Assembly (NCBI GenBank): GCA_051881075.1 | Contig: JBJEPE010000092.1 | Location: 1-64,000, forward strand | DNA length: 64,000 nt | Direction: 5' to 3' | DNA from: RUG14223 sp051881075 | Lineage (GTDB): Bacteria > Bacillota > Clostridia > Oscillospirales > Acutalibacteraceae | Shown here: positions 62,440-64,000 of the stretch, piece by piece | How the letters are laid out: each line of letters starts with the position of its first letter | How positions within the stretch are numbered: the stretch's first letter is position 1 | Notes under the pieces: model-generated | Told to the model about the DNA's origin: nothing | What the model saw: the letters and a program-made list of their open reading frames with translations, nothing else | Database searches by the model: none | Made by a program: the position numbers and the translations under genes

Positions 62440-62465
62440 TTTGTAATATCCTTTCTATTATAAAT

Positions 62466-63233
62466 CTATTTGAACAAATACTCACATAGCGTTATCAGTC
62501 CATAGATAACAGGCTGATGTGCAATGTATATAATAAGCGTGTGCTTACCAACAAATGAGAGAAACGGCACACGTCGCTTATACATAAATTTAGGGAATTT
62601 GCCCTGTTTGGCATATCTGCCTATAAACACACCTATAAAGAACATAAATGCAAAGGGCATAAGTGGGTAATAGTCTGCTGAATAGAATCCGTTTGCATAC
62701 ATACCAAGCGGGGCAAGCCAATTTGACTTATACAAAAACTGCGGTAAAATTACATCTGCCGTAAACGGTATGTGTAGCTTTTTTGTGCTTATATCATAGG
62801 TCATGTAGTACAGTAAAGCGTTGACCGCTACACCGATAGGTACGGGTATCTTATTTATAATAGGCATTAGCACCGCCGATAAAATCATACATACCGAAAG
62901 CAAATGCAATATACCAAAGTATATTTCACAGTCGTTGCCTATAATGCAGGTAGCAAGCGTAAGTAACAACGCTATACAGAAAAGCTTTATGCCTCTTTTC
63001 ATATTACTACGGCTAAGGCATGAGGATATACCCGATATAACTATAAATCCGCAGGCAAAATATATTGAAGCAGGCTCAAAAAAGCCCAGTAGAATTCTGC
63101 CTATTTTCATATTAAACATAAAAGTCATCGTATAAAAAGCATGAAAAAAGACCATACAAATTATAGCGAAGCCTCGTATTTCGTCCATTGTATGGATCCT
63201 GCCTTTTGCAAAACCTGTCGATTTAATTTTCAT
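62466..63233 (-). CDS. Polytopic membrane protein, heparan N-acetyltransferase-like (DUF1624)
   Basis: A roughly 255-residue protein with seven or eight helices. RIHTMDEIRGFAIICMVFFHAFY at the N-terminus, then YFACGFIVISGISSCLSR, GILHLLSVCMIL and VGKHTLIIYIAHQPVIYG match DUF1624/HGSNAT-type acyltransferases, which use the conserved His of the FFHAF region. Substrate unknown. The start is uncertain: ATG at 63233, two GTG codons just before it, or a TTG at 63242; the upstream AAAGGA fits a more upstream start. The longer frame from 63302 is also open. It has its own promoter at 63318-63345. Confidence 0.85.
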   Translation of the reverse strand: MKIKSTGFAKGRIHTMDEIRGFAIICMVFFHAFYTMTFMFNMKIGRILLGFFEPASIYFACGFIVISGISSCLSRSNMKRGIKLFCIALLLTLATCIIGNDCEIYFGILHLLSVCMILSAVLMPIINKIPVPIGVAVNALLYYMTYDISTKKLHIPFTADVILPQFLYKSNWLAPLGMYANGFYSADYYPLMPFAFMFFIGVFIGRYAKQGKFPKFMYKRRVPFLSFVGKHTLIIYIAHQPVIYGLITLCEYLFK

Positions 63234-63317
63234 CACCACCAAAAAAGTGTTTCCTTTTGCTTTTAATTGTGTTATACTAATTATTACATCACAGTTTTTC
63301 ATTACGACATATGTCTT

Positions 63318-63345
63318 ATTATATCATAAACGAGCGAGATTGCAA
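63318..63345 (-). promoter_or_regulatory. SigA-type promoter of the DUF1624-like gene
   Basis: On the minus strand TTGCAA, 16-base spacer, TATAAT with an upstream TGA (extended -10). Confidence 0.7.
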
Positions 63346-63457
63346 GAGAGGTTATCAAAATATAATCAAAAATTCACACCTGACACTTTATGTAAACAAT
63401 AATATGCCTGTGATGACAGATAAATCAAGATAAACGGAAGTTCGGAGGAACTGACAG

Positions 63458-64000
63458 ATGAAAGATAAAAAGCTGATAATGTTTGATTTGGACGGCACGC
63501 TGTCTGAGTCAGCCGACGGAATACGAAAGTGCCTTATACTTACCCTGAATGAAATGGGCGTAGATGTTCCGGAGCTTAATGACTACACCAAGTACATCGG
63601 GCCGCCGATGTTCACCACATTAACGGGGCTTTGCGGATTAAGTGACGAGCAGGCAAACGAGGGCGTCAAGATTTATATAAAGCACTATATAGAAACGGGT
63701 ATGTATATAAACAAAGCCTATGACGGCATACCTGAGCTTCTGCAAAGACTGAGAGATAAAGGCAAAACCGTAGCCGTAACGACATCTAAAAACGAAAAGC
63801 TTGCCATAGATGTGCTAAAGCACATAGGGCTGTACGATTACTTTCACTTTATATGCGGTTCGGGGCTTGACGGTACACGCAAGAAAAAACAGGAAGTCAT
63901 TGAATATACCGTTGATAAGCTTAAATTTGACAAAAAAGATTGCGTAATGATAGGCGATACAAAATTTGATGCTGAGGGTGCAGCCGCCGCCGGATGTGAC
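63458..64000 (+). CDS. HAD-family phosphatase, phosphoglycolate phosphatase-like, cut by window edge
   Basis: The visible 181 residues hold the HAD motifs: FDLDGTLSESADGI (motif I, nucleophile and acid Asp), TTSKNEKLAIDVLKHIGL (motif II, Thr/Ser), the Lys of KKKQEVIEYTV, and MIGDTKFDAEGAAAAGCD (motif IV). A helical cap of the type found in Gph/PpaX lies between (PMFTTLTGLCGLSDEQAN...). Substrates are likely small sugar phosphates or phosphoglycolate. GGAGGAA precedes the ATG. The last few dozen codons are beyond position 64000. Confidence 0.92.
   Translation, partial: MKDKKLIMFDLDGTLSESADGIRKCLILTLNEMGVDVPELNDYTKYIGPPMFTTLTGLCGLSDEQANEGVKIYIKHYIETGMYINKAYDGIPELLQRLRDKGKTVAVTTSKNEKLAIDVLKHIGLYDYFHFICGSGLDGTRKKKQEVIEYTVDKLKFDKKDCVMIGDTKFDAEGAAAAGCD

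Noticed and set aside
1..64000. CRISPR array, insertion sequence, prophage or integrative element
   Set aside because: No regularly spaced repeat array, transposase, integrase or phage gene was seen on either strand.

Overview
The window reads as a low-GC, Gram-positive, spore-forming Clostridia chromosome, most like the Ruminococcaceae/Oscillospiraceae. The evidence is the set of families present: spoIIP, gpr, ypeB and spoVT; pyruvate phosphate dikinase; solitary ECF vitamin transporters under riboswitches; IreB; and a GGGtGRT/NifU-like pair. No phage, insertion sequence, integrase or CRISPR array was seen. Most of the window is ordinary chromosome with several small lineage-specific additions. 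Both ends cut a gene: prs on the left and a HAD phosphatase on the right.

Layout, left to right. 0-8.9 kb: prs and a one-domain glmU (minus), ppdK (plus), a broken small gene, a purine permease, a 93-bp relic of a second ppdK 3' end, a secreted M23 peptidase and a ribbon-helix-helix protein. 9-12.5 kb: an iron(II) uptake operon (feoA-feoA-feoB-Cys-rich partner) behind five helically phased copies of a GTTAGC-N4-GCTAAY palindrome. 12.7-17.3 kb: a Ser/Pro-rich membrane protein, spoIIP and gpr, then a divergent barnase-like lipoprotein with its barstar-like inhibitor. 17.5-19.5 kb: an ACT protein, glycyl-tRNA synthetase and tRNA-Arg(CCG).

20-30 kb: small membrane genes, then a malto-oligosaccharide operon (binding lipoprotein, two permeases, GH13 amylase lipoprotein; no ATPase gene), an FMN riboswitch with ribU, and ypeB. 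30-39 kb: an O-antigen-ligase-like protein, a 1140-residue secreted repeat protein whose two peptidase-like domains seem to lack catalytic residues, pssA-psd, a GNAT enzyme, and ohrR with a TSCPD protein. 39-48 kb: ylmH, a three-domain acyltransferase-CapA-SGNH fusion, an HtrA protease, spoVT, a split chromate transporter pair and ireB.

48-64 kb: a lytic transglycosylase, an M18 aminopeptidase, a cobalamin riboswitch with a DUF4430 protein and an ECF S component, a tetrahydrofolate riboswitch with folT, gdhA, paralogous lipoproteins around an XRE regulator and a 104-bp tandem repeat, the GGGtGRT/Fe-S scaffold pair, ychF, tex, a DUF1624-like membrane protein and the HAD phosphatase.

Themes: three vitamin transport loci (riboflavin, cobalamin, folate), each a riboswitch plus a lone S component, imply a shared ECF energising module elsewhere. 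The sugar operon likewise needs an ATPase from elsewhere. Strongest candidates for something not well described: the feo operator array with an enlarged FeoB, the tri-domain surface polymer protein, the apparently dead double-peptidase repeat protein, the surface barnase/barstar pair, and the GGGtGRT pair. All function assignments come from reading sequence and recognising families; no search was run.
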